From Hofstenia miamia (taxonomy: Eukaryota; Xenacoelomorpha; Acoela), in contig SCFE01000030.1 of the NCBI GenBank assembly GCA_004352715.1, forward strand, positions 1,570,074 to 1,634,073: DNA of 64,000 nucleotides. The letters run 5' to 3'. Positions within the stretch are counted from its first letter, which is position 1, and the number at the start of each line of letters is the position of its first letter. This document shows, piece by piece, positions 59,601-64,000 of the stretch. The notes under the pieces are model-generated. The model was not told the origin of the DNA. It did not search any database and saw only the letters and a list, made by a program, of their open reading frames with translations. The translations under genes were made by a program, and so were the position numbers.

Positions 59601-61158
59601 AAACATCAACTTTCTCTTTTCGCATTTTGTTCCTTATTGTACATGTGTTTAAATTCTATGACATAGCTCTAAGACAGCTGTACCAATTGAAAATGTAGGC
59701 GATCTATTCTACCAATCTCCTTGAGTGAACATATCCAATATTGTTTTGAATAATAGACTTTATTGAAAGAATTTAAGTTTCTTCAATTATGAGTGTTGAT
59801 AAAATTTTAAATTCATTCCTAGCCCTATAAATATTGCACAAACATTACATACACTAAAACGTTGTAAATAAAGCTTGGAGGCATTTTTTGTGTGGTATTT
59901 TAGAATGCCGTTAAATGCCGACTTTCTACTTATCACAAGAAATTATGCGCAGCAGTATATTTTGAAATGATATCAACGAGCAACATCGAATTGATATCGT
60001 TTAAAATTCAGGAAATATTTCCTCGCTTTTAAATATTTAATTAGGCTAATTAGAAGATCACAGTAAAAATGTTTGGTCAAATGTGCTTATTAAGGTTCTG
60101 TGTATTCATTTTTCATTTTTATGAAATTGCGATTACAATTAAAAACACTCACTTTGTATGTGAAACATGTCGGGGTTGCATTAAATAATTTGCATGCCAT
60201 CCTGTGATTTACAATGATATAACTTTGGTGTGTCCATTTACTATAAACCAACTGTGAGTTGTTTTAAATGGAACTTGACAGACACACATACACTTACTGA
60301 ATCGCGATTTTTGAACCTGGACTTGGTTTGAGTGTAGAATATTCTATTAAAAGTCTTTTTTTTAAAACCGTGATCTTAATACCAAGATTTTCCAAATTAA
60401 AAATTGTTTCAATTTACTTAACGGCAGTGCAGAACTATAAAAAAATAGAATTTCATATGGAACCATCATTCTTTGGAAGATTGTCTACATACATCTTTCG
60501 TTACACTAAGAGTAACGTAACAACATTTTTCTTTTATTATTTGGAATGTGAATTTAGTTGCAACTATATTTAAGGATGCGCTATTTAAATAACTATAAGA
60601 CAGTTTTGTATACTGCACTATAGAAGTGTTTAGAATTCGATAATCATATGAAACTATCTTATATGAGTTTTATGGTATTCGAAATGCAGTAAGAACTTAA
60701 TATTACCTTAAAATCGGATTTGCTGTGCCCAAAAATGATTTCGTTTACAATTTTCTTACAATTGAATGGCAATAATGATAGAGTCCTGCTGGACTGGTCA
60801 ACTTACTGGTCTTTAATCGGTTCTGCGAGACCAAGAACGGAACCAACCTTTCAATTTCAATGCGTCCGTTTGACTAAGTTCAAATGTTCTAAGTACTTTA
60901 GTACTCTAACTATTTTAAGTTTTTCACTATTTCATTTGCGGTTGAATTTATTTTGTTAAACAATTACAGTATACTAGGGTGATAATATTCCTTAAAATGT
61001 TTTTACTTTCGCTTCAACGACTTCCATTATTTTCTTCAATTTAGTTGAATGTCAAAGATCCCACCATGGCGAAATATGTTGAACATCGAATTCATTCCAG
61101 GGATTTGTTTGCATTTCTTTTCGAAACTAAAGAGGACCTTCAAACTTTTGTTAAAGAG
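30189..61158 (+). CDS. SMC5: SMC5, structural maintenance of chromosomes 5 (11 exons; 3' part beyond window)
   Basis: SMC5 pairs with SMC6 in the nuclear SMC5/6 complex, which uses ATP to hold and resolve DNA in recombination repair and replication. Exons placed: 30189-30229, 34648-34789, 36965-37183, 37668-37730, 47743-47952, 48084-48245, 49236-49307, 49351-49412, 55469-55662, 56057-56223 and 61045-61158. They total 1446 bp (482 codons) with compatible phases throughout. Visible parts: N-terminal strand RIVRVEVHDFVTF, Walker A GPNGTGKS (residues 32-39), GLGGKTSLLGRARD, the QFLPQ segment (130-134), a coiled coil from about 156 to 390, and the hinge entry with DAYDACMWLKQNR and KYVEHRI. SMC5 proteins are usually about 1050-1100 aa, so a little under half is here; the signature motif and Walker B half lies right of the window. 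An earlier non-coding or coding exon is possible because a good acceptor (TTGTTTTAG) ends at 30184. Introns are packed with transposons. Confidence 0.92.
30477..30762. repeat. (TA)n microsatellites around a 166-bp gap
   Basis: TA runs at about 30477-30504, 30673-30712 and 30730-30761 with N at 30507-30672, inside SMC5 intron 1. Confidence 0.9.
30821..33198. mobile_element. Unclassified DNA transposon with ~95-bp terminal inverted repeats
   Basis: The left end (30821-30916) and the right end read in reverse complement (33198-33105) share a long imperfect inverted repeat: AAAATTTTGGAAATC.GTTTGTCCT, then TTGTATAGATG.TTAAAAA and ACTACATG.AA..ATTTC. The outermost bases are GGGCAAC on the left and GGGTGGC on the right. 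Possible short flanking duplicates (TATTG on both sides) are seen but not secure. The 2.4-kb body carries a broken ORF (31922-32531). It lies in SMC5 intron 1. TIR length and ends do not match the Tc1, piggyBac, P or hAT copies in this window. Confidence 0.72.
31922..32531 (+). pseudogene. Broken ORF inside the long-TIR element, transposase candidate
   Basis: Two + strand frames: 31922-32167 (GARHIFKAISFVKQQSEKEQ, RNAYIAHYENVLLFMLEDEK) and 32229-32531 (NKRVIKVLSEASSRPAAKR). From memory, the RNAY.AH.EN.LL.ML.D..P and V..V.EASSR blocks recur in an abundant, unnamed transposon-associated protein of invertebrates; I could not verify this. Stops and frame changes show it is dead. No DDE triad can be assigned from what is left. 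Confidence 0.45.
33651..33939. mobile_element. hAT-type MITE (289 bp) with perfect 8-bp target duplication
   Basis: The ends are CAGGCGCGGCTTTA (33651 on) and its inverse TAAAGCCGCGCCTG (to 33939). The 8-bp sequence CCATAATT flanks it exactly on both sides (33643-33650 and 33940-33947). An 8-bp target duplication with CAGG.GCGG-type ends is the hAT signature. Subterminal G/C runs (CAGGGGGGCACC and GGTGCCTCCCCCC) extend the inverted repeat. No ORF, so non-autonomous. Inserted in SMC5 intron 1. Confidence 0.9.
34648..34789 (+). CDS. SMC5: SMC5 exon 2 (Walker A)
   Basis: Acceptor TTGAATTTAG ends at 34647; donor GTGAGT starts at 34790. It encodes TFSHGILHSGDYLNLIV then GPNGTGKST, the P-loop that binds ATP phosphates, followed by ISAICLGLGGKTSLLGRARD. 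The Met at 34610 seen in the open frame is intronic and is not the start. Confidence 0.93.
35770..36693 (+). mobile_element. piggyBac-family remnant (924 bp) with TTAA flanks
   Basis: TTAA at 35766-35769 and 36694-36697 bounds inverted ends sharing AACTATGTTAT (left CTATTCAACTATGTTAT, right in reverse complement CACTAGAACTATGTTAT). Palindromes GGGTCAAATTTGACCC (about 35789-35804), GGGGTCAATTTTGACCCC (about 35954-35971) and a third variant near 36635 lie inside. An internally deleted transposase C-terminus remains (see next entry). Located in SMC5 intron 2. Confidence 0.85.
36130..36500 (+). pseudogene. piggyBac transposase C-terminal fragment
   Basis: The + frame starting near 36155 reads KFGVDILDKLD, stop, KYPLN, stop, IIRKVAIAIFYHMLGVTAQN, then DFILFKKRDT. 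This is the GGVD.LD....Y...R...RWP.A.F...L....N.Y.L pattern that contains the third catalytic Asp of piggyBac transposases and the helices after it. The N-terminal two thirds, including the first two catalytic Asp, are missing. Stops in the Asp region show it is inactive. Confidence 0.8.
36965..37183 (+). CDS. SMC5: SMC5 exon 3 (ATPase head, QFLPQ)
   Basis: Acceptor TTTTATAG ends at 36964; donor GTAAGT starts at 37184; 73 codons in phase 0. It begins IKDFIKYNCQRAIIEVEL and ends LNIQMDNLCQFLPQ, the SMC5 hallmark segment containing the Q-loop glutamine that contacts the nucleotide/metal. Confidence 0.93.
37668..37730 (+). CDS. SMC5: SMC5 exon 4 (63 bp), weak donor
   Basis: Acceptor CTTCGTTTAG ends at 37667. 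It encodes DRVQEFSGLKDTERLDATLKG, matching the D(K/R)V.EF..L....LL.AT sequence that directly follows QFLPQ in SMC5. Phase 0 at both ends requires the donor at 37731 (GTCTGT), which is non-ideal. The alternative GTAAAC at 37759 breaks the phase with exon 5. About 14 residues usually present after this point in SMC5 are not accounted for, so a further tiny exon or a different donor is possible. Confidence 0.72.
38350..40700 (-). pseudogene. LINE ORF2: endonuclease plus reverse transcriptase, broken
   Basis: Endonuclease: LILCGDLNSAY (about 40346-40310) is the GDLN box of APE-type LINE endonucleases, preceded by RSDRGIKSGGVFILI (about 40590-40540). RT: TVSHRVLIKKLIRFGLP (near 39147-39100), a weak VSHRYLLW/VPQGSILG block, and FKYADDITP with the catalytic YADD at 38920-38909. 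C-terminal: an intact 148-codon stretch with VSEIKLLGITLPNNLKWHKH. Multiple frameshifts and stops lie between blocks, so it is non-functional. Confidence 0.82.
41022..41381 (-). pseudogene. LINE ORF1-like protein fragment
   Basis: A 119-codon open frame. Its C-terminal part, VEEVRRLGKCRSDATKPRTL then MVTFK, matches the RLGK....PR.L.V.F signature of ORF1 nucleic-acid-binding proteins in several LINE families. It lies upstream, on the same strand, of the endonuclease/RT pieces, as expected. The N-terminal part is uninformative. Confidence 0.65.
41603..41900. repeat. (GA)n microsatellite around a 238-bp gap, duplicated flank
   Basis: A GA run at about 41604-41632 is followed by GTTGTTAAACACGACCGT, then N at 41651-41888, then another GA run and the same GTTGTTAAACACGACCGT at about 41901-41918. 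The repeated flank suggests overlapping contig ends across the gap. Confidence 0.85.
41944..42122 (+). pseudogene. 5'-truncated LINE 3' end, inverted copy
   Basis: About 180 bp closely matching, in opposite orientation, the 3' coding end of the LINE at 38356-38540. Shared words include ATCTCTGAATTCACA, AAGCGAGCGAATAAT, GGTTCAACAGTGGCT and GCACCCTATTAT.CC. It encodes the end of the RT ORF (AGLKPDHIMHPIM in place). Similarity stops after CAGACTCAGACAC. Confidence 0.85.
42123..42915. other. Intron 4 sequence, nothing recognised
   Basis: A + frame near 42372-42525 is open (CNENCLETCACIGEGQIGK, then TVKAAKKLSFKQKDT), but I recognise no family and no splice context for SMC5. Confidence 0.35.
43134..43197. 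promoter_or_regulatory. Paired palindromes inside the left end of the piggyBac element
   Basis: ATCCCGCATATATGCGGGAT (43134-43153) is a perfect 20-bp palindrome. A near-copy with one central mismatch lies at 43176-43197 (AATCCCGCAT...GCGGGATT). Centres are about 43 bp apart. They lie between the TIR and the transposase start, where piggyBac elements carry internal repeats needed for transposase binding; a cis-acting role is inferred. Confidence 0.6.
43382..45280 (+). CDS. piggyBac-family transposase, 632 aa, intact
   Basis: Cut-and-paste transposase for TTAA sites. Acidic N terminus (residues 18-75). DDE_Tnp_1_7-type catalytic domain with Asp274 (NLSIDEGCVPFKGR), Asp353 (IIFMDNYYTSP) and Asp460 (NKFMGGVDANDQ), matching the DDD triad of the family. 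YWSTDSIYSTPFPPSVMSRD and the RLN-P.G... linker fit PGBD4-like transposases. The C-terminal cysteine-rich domain starts at about residue 569 (CKVC...CETTYECEQC...CIEPCF..YH) and would bind the element ends. The length is in the usual 550-650 range. The start ATG at 43382 is the first in frame and leaves about 260 bp of 5' end with the palindromes. No stops or frameshifts, so it may be functional. Confidence 0.95.
   Translation: MATVQKGKYSLRSRHSEEEYEVIADDCDSDIDGEYDKENDEPLDLVENVLEDDIEGNEPMDLDEDAVDAVVDDNVTANTQVTTAQKGVPNDWDGTKWKDGNIDTPWTPQFANEGTFLIDIPDDADELYFFNIFMADEVWQSIVTETNRYAAEFLEKNLENLKAKSRFRLWKKELSVDKLKKFIALTFYFGVVQKRNVKSYWSTDSIYSTPFPPSVMSRDEFFNIFSFLHLNDNSTYINKGQDGYNPCKKLGFFFEFVTTRFSEVWQPRQNLSIDEGCVPFKGRIHFRCYNPKKIDKYHIKTYKLVDSSINYCLEFSLYTGVHDFPLSEFGVTYDLVLHMCRKYLDQGYIIFMDNYYTSPFLFWELKKKKTGAVGTVRLNRKGLPDGIVKTKLKTAGEEKTMSYDKDILALKIYDRKVVTLLSTVFNADPVDTGKTHHQTKEPIKKPKIIVQYNKFMGGVDANDQLLKYNHFSKRTIKWWKKVFFRLINVCMVNAFTLMKTFKGLKGQRYKLSQTEFRLNVIPQLVTSANHVVPENVPQSYEFERLVGRHFIHKIPVPANVKSITVKRTCKVCSPAERENDRQLKNAKRKRTGCETTYECEQCKVSLCIEPCFKIYHTQKDFITYYITNFIRN
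46270..47016 (-). pseudogene. P-element transposase remnant (THAP plus catalytic-domain pieces)
   Basis: Minus strand from ATG at 47016: MPRKCAAVHC (Cys5, Cys10), VYRFSTNN, WIKNLKRDNF and ICEKYF (Cys55, Tyr58), a THAP zinc finger whose expected final His is Tyr here. After a frame change: FVNFWKIVNVKTMTHGIQKR, then DIYKEPIKKADCEELKFL (46760-46479), and after a further change FVLLGKFQMDSLEKRFGFYR (about 46415-46355), all typical P/THAP9-type transposase blocks. THAP directs site-specific DNA binding; the rest is the RNase H-like and GTP-binding transposase. The large middle part is missing and frames are broken, so it is inactive. Confidence 0.85.
47157..47742. other. Intron 4 tail, nothing recognised
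   Basis: AT-rich. A minus-strand trace near 47210-47430 (STKKINTSKTSELIIASP-like and CGHIKYSDDMRTENFTT) hints at another LINE RT scrap. It is too short to call firmly. Confidence 0.35.
47743..47952 (+). CDS. SMC5: SMC5 exon 5 (coiled-coil arm)
   Basis: Acceptor TTATTTAG ends at 47742; donor GTATGT starts at 47953; 70 codons in phase 0. It begins IDQKLYSMYNDLKKESK and is rich in K/E/L heptads. It corresponds to the coil directly after the N-terminal head. The preceding intron is about 10 kb and full of transposons. Confidence 0.85.
48084..48245 (+). CDS. SMC5: SMC5 exon 6 (coiled coil)
   Basis: Acceptor TTATTTTTAG ends at 48083; donor GTTTGT starts at 48246; 54 codons in phase 0. Highly charged helix: ESLKARRHELSRIVNELRK, then ERKIQKVKEDLVVVKSKL. 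Confidence 0.85.
48705..48994. mobile_element. Candidate MITE with TAGAGAGTG(T/A)CA ends
   Basis: TAGAGAGTGTCA at 48705-48716 and its inverse TGTCACTCTCTA at 48983-48994 are 290 bp apart, with one mismatch. The interior is GC-richer and contains GGTTCG repeats. No clear flanking duplication was found, so the class is undetermined. In SMC5 intron 6. Confidence 0.45.
49236..49307 (+). CDS. SMC5: SMC5 exon 7 (72 bp, coiled coil)
   Basis: Acceptor ATGTTTAG ends at 49235; donor GTAATC starts at 49308; 24 codons in phase 0: NCDLKIKSDHFTKVV and on to LSDS. Assigned by position, phase and coil character rather than strong conservation. Confidence 0.7.
49351..49412 (+). CDS. SMC5: SMC5 exon 8 (62 bp, coiled coil)
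   Basis: Acceptor TTTATTTAG ends at 49350; donor GTTAGT starts at 49413. It encodes REQLFAEFNNKKSDEKKRLD plus two bases (AC) that combine with the first A of exon 9. The phase-2 exit matches the phase of exon 9, which supports both. The intron to exon 7 is only 43 bp, very short for this gene. Confidence 0.72.
49649..49725 (+). mobile_element. hAT-like element end, truncated
   Basis: CAGGGCCGGATTAAGG, followed by GGCAACTGCCTCAGGGCCCC, is a very common hAT-type MITE terminus in animal genomes. No inverse end was found nearby; the partner may be deleted or lie in the N gap at 50206. In SMC5 intron 8. Confidence 0.5.
50206..51205. other. 1000-bp assembly gap
   Basis: Exactly 1000 N, a size often used for gaps of unknown length. 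It lies in SMC5 intron 8, so a missing small exon there cannot be ruled out. Confidence 0.95.
51267..51559. repeat. 77-bp near-perfect inverted repeat (51267-51343 / 51483-51559)
   Basis: The left arm starts TGTCTGACCCATCGGAAGAA; the right arm is its reverse complement with one mismatch; the spacer is 139 bp and contains a short (TA)n. No TIR-class signature or target duplication was seen. It may be a foldback element or an assembly inversion next to the 1-kb gap. Confidence 0.8.
51891..52094. repeat. MITE-like repeat with CATGCATGTCTCATGT ends
   Basis: CATGCATGTCTCATGT occurs at 51891 and again at about 52069, with GTGTTTACACG near one end and CGTGTAAAC near the other, plus an internal TTTTGGGTGTTTA.ACG repeat. 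This mixed direct and inverted arrangement is typical of compact non-autonomous repeats. Class unknown. Confidence 0.45.
52300..53740 (-). mobile_element. Broken Tc1-like transposon with an internal (TA)n insertion
   Basis: A minus-strand Tc1 transposase in three pieces. The C-terminal and middle pieces are separated by about 340 bp that include a single N (52804), a (TA)n run and unrelated sequence. A segment of about 48 bp (GCAGTTTTTAGGCAGGAATG and onward) is present at both junctions (about 52752-52803 and 53097-53147). A possible left end CAGTAAGCAAAAGGTATTGA lies at 52297, but no inverse partner was found on the right. In SMC5 intron 8. Confidence 0.75.
52370..53734 (-). pseudogene. Tc1-like transposase pieces (DD34E)
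   Basis: N-terminal piece 53734-53432: MPKKAQLPDTVRHSIVSLSM, helix-turn-helix with DLGVSQSAVTRTLQKH, then the GRPRKTSTRDD linker. Middle piece 53416-53117: LQFCRTHKDWTLEQWRSVIF ending SDESNF, with the first catalytic Asp. C-terminal piece 52777-52370: FQHDNAPCHSARKVKEWIQE, then WPGNSPDLNPIENLW; 34 residues separate the second Asp and the Glu. It ends YPTKY. Each piece reads well alone; a frameshift separates the first two and an insertion the last two. Confidence 0.88.
53918..54445 (-). CDS. THAP-type zinc-finger ORF (175 aa)
   Basis: It begins MPRSCCVVNC with Cys5/Cys6/Cys10, then MFRFPSDNAERERWKKAIPR, and closes the C2CH module with VCECHW (Cys54, His57). Spacing and the FPSD..RERW block fit a THAP DNA-binding domain, here with all zinc ligands present. 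The remainder is Ser/Pro-rich, then FDAFDKIDTFEQFCLNFRTH, a segment that may be a short helix; I see no transposase domain. It may be the first exon or the surviving part of a THAP-bearing transposon, or a host THAP gene on the strand opposite SMC5. The last residues (VLWTLNIMF) look like read-through into non-coding sequence. Confidence 0.6.
   Translation of the reverse strand: MPRSCCVVNCNHGYTRQDCKMFRFPSDNAERERWKKAIPRVWSSQNITNNMAVCECHWNPGYNVVRKKGATRPADPPCCFNVKSSVLPSPSPKPRSTRSLSESRANMQDDRNIENFDAFDKIDTFEQFCLNFRTHVGFADTLFLRNISEIGCCLFRVSNDCTNGAQVLWTLNIMF
54450..55468. other. Intron 8 sequence, nothing recognised
   Basis: AT-rich sequence with short ORFs only. Confidence 0.45.
55469..55662 (+). 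CDS. SMC5: SMC5 exon 9 (coiled coil approaching hinge)
   Basis: Acceptor TTCTTTAG ends at 55468; donor GTAGCG starts at 55663 (phase 1 exit). It encodes IRTWRLQIEQFKEEIKNVLP and DNEISTIASSIETLVRKKAR, ending QDQRKLN. This matches the SMC5 coil segment just before the hinge. Confidence 0.85.
56057..56223 (+). CDS. SMC5: SMC5 exon 10 (hinge entry)
   Basis: It encodes ELKEVQNRLNNVTNQKLEIL then NHDAYDACMWLKQNRALF and PVYESMMIN; the YDA..WL..N...F box is the conserved start of the SMC5 hinge. Donor GTAAGT starts at 56224, phase 0. Two acceptors keep the frame: AACTTCAG ending at 56056 (used here) and TTGTTTAG ending at 56068. Confidence 0.9.
56408..57904 (-). pseudogene. Reverse-transcriptase ORF of uncertain family, frameshifted
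   Basis: A 498-codon minus-strand frame. Residues 1-110 are Ser/Pro-rich; about 155-185 is very acidic. From about 260 an RT domain starts: IEALFKAGIIRKAARSPFVF, FAVPTNSSKVRLVIDFSP and HVMITLDLKSAFYHLELDP, which are RT motifs with the first catalytic Asp in TLDLKSAF. After the residues CFW (near 56835) this frame stops resembling RT, while the other two minus-strand frames carry the later blocks: a LPMGLPISPF box near 56775 and an HVDNIILV block near 56700, where the Y.DD catalytic box should be. At least two frameshifts therefore exist. The motif style fits DIRS/LTR/pararetro-type RTs better than LINEs; the family is not settled. In SMC5 intron 10. Confidence 0.7.
57905..61044. other. Intron 10 sequence, no other feature recognised
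   Basis: AT-rich intronic sequence with only short ORFs. A TATGTGTCTGTGTATATATAC microsatellite-like patch lies near 59390. No exon with SMC5 similarity was seen between exons 10 and 11, and none is required by phase. Confidence 0.5.
61045..61158 (+). CDS. SMC5: SMC5 exon 11 (hinge)
   Basis: Acceptor CAATTTAG ends at 61044; donor GTATTC starts at 61159; 38 codons in phase 0. It encodes LNVKDPTMAKYVEHRIHSRD and LFAFLFETKEDLQTFVKE, matching the SMC5 hinge (K.AKYIE..I...DL.AFVFE..EDM..F). This is the last SMC5 exon I can see in the window. Confidence 0.92.
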
Positions 61159-63249
61159 GTATTCATCCTAACATTCAATACATAATTAGTTTGTAGATAC
61201 TGAAAGATTTTATTCAATTTGTTTTAATTATGACTTGATGCACTTGTTTGCTTAATTATCATTTCATTATTAGGATCTCGCAAATATCACTAGCTGACTT
61301 TGGACGTTGCATTTCTTAATTTATTATAATTAGTAGATAAAACGGTAAGAATTCTATTGAAAGAATTTTCATATAAATTTTATCACAACGACTTAGAGTT
61401 AACACATTTTAAGATTGCTCTAATACTAATACCATCTGAGTTATCGTATTATGATTTTATTCAAGTTATATATGCGTTCCAAATCTGATTCGAAGTATAT
61501 ATCTAATTAATGTGAAATGCAATTCTCAAAATCTTACCGTAAATAGTTATTAAAATTTACTAATGTAATGTGCAAAATGCATGTGAATTTAGACTAAATC
61601 TTTAAAATTTTCTCATTTACCTCATACCCGCCCAGAGGTTATAGGAATATTTGTAATTTGTTGTTTAATTTTCTCTTACTTAAATACTTAACGTAATTGA
61701 GTTTTAGCAAATAACAGAATGCATCTTTGCTATTTTCTTTGACCAAGTGCATCTATAATTATTACCTATTTTCTGACGTTTCTTTGAAAAATATTTATTG
61801 GGTAGATGAGTCGGAGGTGTGCACAAAGCAGTCGAACAAGACAGGAAGGAAATTGCTGGCTGCAAAACTCCACCTAATTAAGCAGCAAATTCGTTGACTA
61901 CCACAACTATGAAATATTGTGGACAATGAATCGAAAACTTGTATGCACAGTTTATTTATTTACGATAACCAATTGAATACCTTATTATTCCTTGAACAGA
62001 AGTCACTTCGTTAATTTAGACACTTTTCTTGCTTACCTAATGGAAAATTATTTCCTCCAGTTAACTATAGAAGTATATGCGGTTTTTCTGATTCGTTATT
62101 TTTCGTTCTTATATTACTTAATGGGTGATTCAAGCATATATGGGCCATGGAAAATAGAATGGATCCTTAGGGTGGGATGATCACGAGAATTGAGTTTAAT
62201 ACATGGAAAAAGCCTAAGCGACAATGCATTCAACTTTTACAATTTTCCAAAAATGATCATGACAATATTTTATGTAAATTTTTACAACTCAAACACAAAT
62301 ACACAGTTTGAGAAAATGCAGGTGGAATATACGATGTTACCGAATGGGTCCATAAACATATTAGCTCATTCACAAAAGCCTTTCATTAAAACAATAAACT
62401 AATACATTAAGAACAAATGGATAACAAGGGAGCTAGCACGAGGTTATACTTTAGTATTACTTAAGTACTGTGGTTCTAATTAGTAAAATAGATGTTTTAG
62501 GTTCACATGGTGCAAATGCTGAAACTATGGAACAAAAACTCAAATTTGATAAATTTAACATATTTTGATTTAATCCCCTGCATTTGTTTTTCACACTAAT
62601 GATCTATGTATCCCATATATAAAGGCAACTGATCCGTACAAAACTTGTCTTGATTTGAAATGCATTTTGTGGTTAAAAGGTTTTGCCACGCTTTTGTAAA
62701 TAATGATGTTCAATTCATTTCCTTTTGCATCTGTCATATAAATACTTGGATGCTATATTTGCACTTTCTTATGCTGTATGAATTCAACTCCAAACGAGTT
62801 TGAAATTTAGCTTTAAATTTTTTATGAAATCTTCAAATGGTCTGTCAGTTGTCTTTCTTATTAATTAAACATGATTTACCTTCAAATTTCTGTTTACATT
62901 TCCAAAATGGCTGCTTTTTAACTAAGCATAGAGCTTTTGAAACAAACACATACTAACTTGTCACTAAAACTTACAAATGCTCGTTTGTTACCTTAACTGT
63001 TTTTGAATTATGATTAGAGATGCACTTCAGACCTGATCTGATTTAAGCTTTTTTAATCCTGATGTTCACAAGGGAAGGGATGTTATAAAATCTAGGCTTA
63101 CCCTCTTCTCGATTTTTGCCTCCTCTTATCTTTATAAGGTACCTGAATGTAAATGCAGGTTTAGGCATTAACATATTTTAAGAGAACAACAGATTATTTT
63201 AATGAATTATTTTTCTTGTTTAGATCAATCATGTAACTAGTAATATATT
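61159..63249. other. SMC5 intron 11 (start), no further exon found
   Basis: I looked for the remaining hinge and return-coil exons and saw none. Open frames at 61992-62180 and 62190-62402 have no SMC similarity. Confidence 0.5.
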
Positions 63250-64000
63250 ATAGAGAGAGAGAGAAATTTATTTACCTCGCAACTTTAAGGTTGAATAATT
63301 GTAAATTGTACAAGAAATAAAAAATATACACAAACATCACTAATATACTACTTGGTAAGACAACATCAGCTGAGCAGGAATAAAAGAACGCGAAAGACGA
63401 TTAGTGCTCCAAGGGAATGTGATTTCGCGGATATGTCGTAGGTTGTAGTCAATAGATCGCGTGTTGGGAATAAACTGGTTAAGGACGTGACAAGGAGACA
63501 TTGCTTGTTTAAATAATTTGTTGCTAGCAGCCTGACGTCTTTCCGCAACTGGTTCACAGCCAAAATGATTAAGGGCATCTGCATACGATAGGCACCCATG
63601 AGTGATAATTCTAAGTGCCCGTTTTTGAAACCGCTCTAAACTATCGCACTGAGCTTTGGTAAGGCCGTGGTGGAAAACAGGAGCTGCATACACAAGAACA
63701 GACCGAATAATAGCTGAATAAACAGTGAATAAATCTTTTTCACGGAGACCACTTCTGGATAACATCTTCAAAAAGAATAGTCGTTTCGATGCCTTAGTTA
63801 CAATGTTTTTCATGTGTTGATCCCACTTGAGATTGTCCTGTATTGTAACGCCTAGAAGTTTCACCTTATGGATACGGTCGATACTCACACCGTCGATGGA
63901 AATAGGAGTAGGTAAACTGACATTGCAATGAAAACAGTCGTTTAGCTCTTTAGACTGACACCAACCACCACTTCAGAAATTAGAACAGACGAATTGAACT
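63250..64000 (-). pseudogene. LINE 3' end (RT C-terminal), runs off the window
   Basis: A minus-strand open frame of 182 codons (63888-63340) continues upstream in frame to about 63955 (WCQSKELNDCFHCNV). It contains KVKLLGVTIQDNLKWDQHM, KNIVTKASKRLFFLKMLSRS and LERFQKRALRIITHG, the standard segment after the polymerase domain in Jockey/CR1-like LINEs. The 3' UTR ends near a (GA)n run at 63253-63263. An in-frame stop lies near the window edge, so decay has begun. It is a different family from the LINE at 38-41 kb, judging by low similarity. Confidence 0.8.

Noticed and set aside
61800-61900. Possible further SMC5 exon near GGTAGATGAGTCGGAGG
   Set aside because: The translation has stops and no match to the SMC5 hinge or return coil.
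1-64000. tRNA, rRNA, CRISPR, bacterial-type promoters or operons
   Set aside because: I saw no tRNA B-box plus cloverleaf, no rRNA core sequence and no regularly spaced direct repeats with unique spacers; the window is eukaryotic intronic and intergenic DNA.

Overview
This is a stretch of an AT-rich invertebrate animal nuclear genome. The evidence is spliced coding exons with GT...AG introns of up to about 10 kb, dense DNA transposons (P, piggyBac, Tc1/mariner, hAT), non-LTR and LTR retroelement remnants, and many (TA)n microsatellites with assembly gaps. I cannot name the clade. There are no bacterial operons, rRNA, recognisable tRNA genes or CRISPR arrays.

The one host gene I can identify confidently is SMC5, the ATPase subunit of the SMC5/6 genome-stability complex. 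It lies on the + strand and occupies roughly the right half of the window. I place eleven exons between 30189 and 61158. Their splice phases join without a break and give about 482 codons: the N-terminal ATPase half with Walker A, the QFLPQ (Q-loop) region, the first coiled-coil arm, and the start of the hinge. The rest (hinge end, return coil, signature motif and Walker B) must lie beyond position 64000. Two of the exons, 30189-30229 and 37668-37730, are too short to show as open reading frames and were found by splice phase and similarity to the family.

Left half (1-30 kb): mostly AT-rich sequence with no recognisable host gene. It holds tandem repeats at the extreme left, a 232-bp piggyBac-type MITE (2382-2613), a CCCCA minisatellite with an assembly gap (9.8-10.0 kb), a Tc1 fragment (about 14 kb), a nearly complete Tc1-like element with one in-frame stop (15381-16755) inserted in a LINE fragment, an unassigned Cys/Asn/His-rich 131-codon ORF on the minus strand (18191-18586), a decayed Ty3/gypsy-type integrase (23.3-24.2 kb), and a decayed IS630/Tc1-type transposase (29.3-29.9 kb).

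Right half (30-64 kb): SMC5 introns act as a transposon sink. Intron 1 holds an unclassified element with TIRs of about 95 bp and a hAT MITE with a perfect 8-bp target duplication. Intron 2 holds a piggyBac remnant. Intron 4, about 10 kb, holds a decayed LINE, an inverted piece of the same LINE, and a P element (33-bp perfect TIRs, 7-bp target duplication) that is itself split by an intact-looking piggyBac element encoding a 632-aa transposase. Intron 8 holds a broken Tc1 element, a THAP-domain ORF and a 1-kb gap. Intron 10 holds a frameshifted reverse-transcriptase ORF of uncertain family. Another LINE 3' end runs off the right edge.

Several assembly gaps are flanked by duplicated sequence, so some gap sizes and local duplications may be assembly artefacts.
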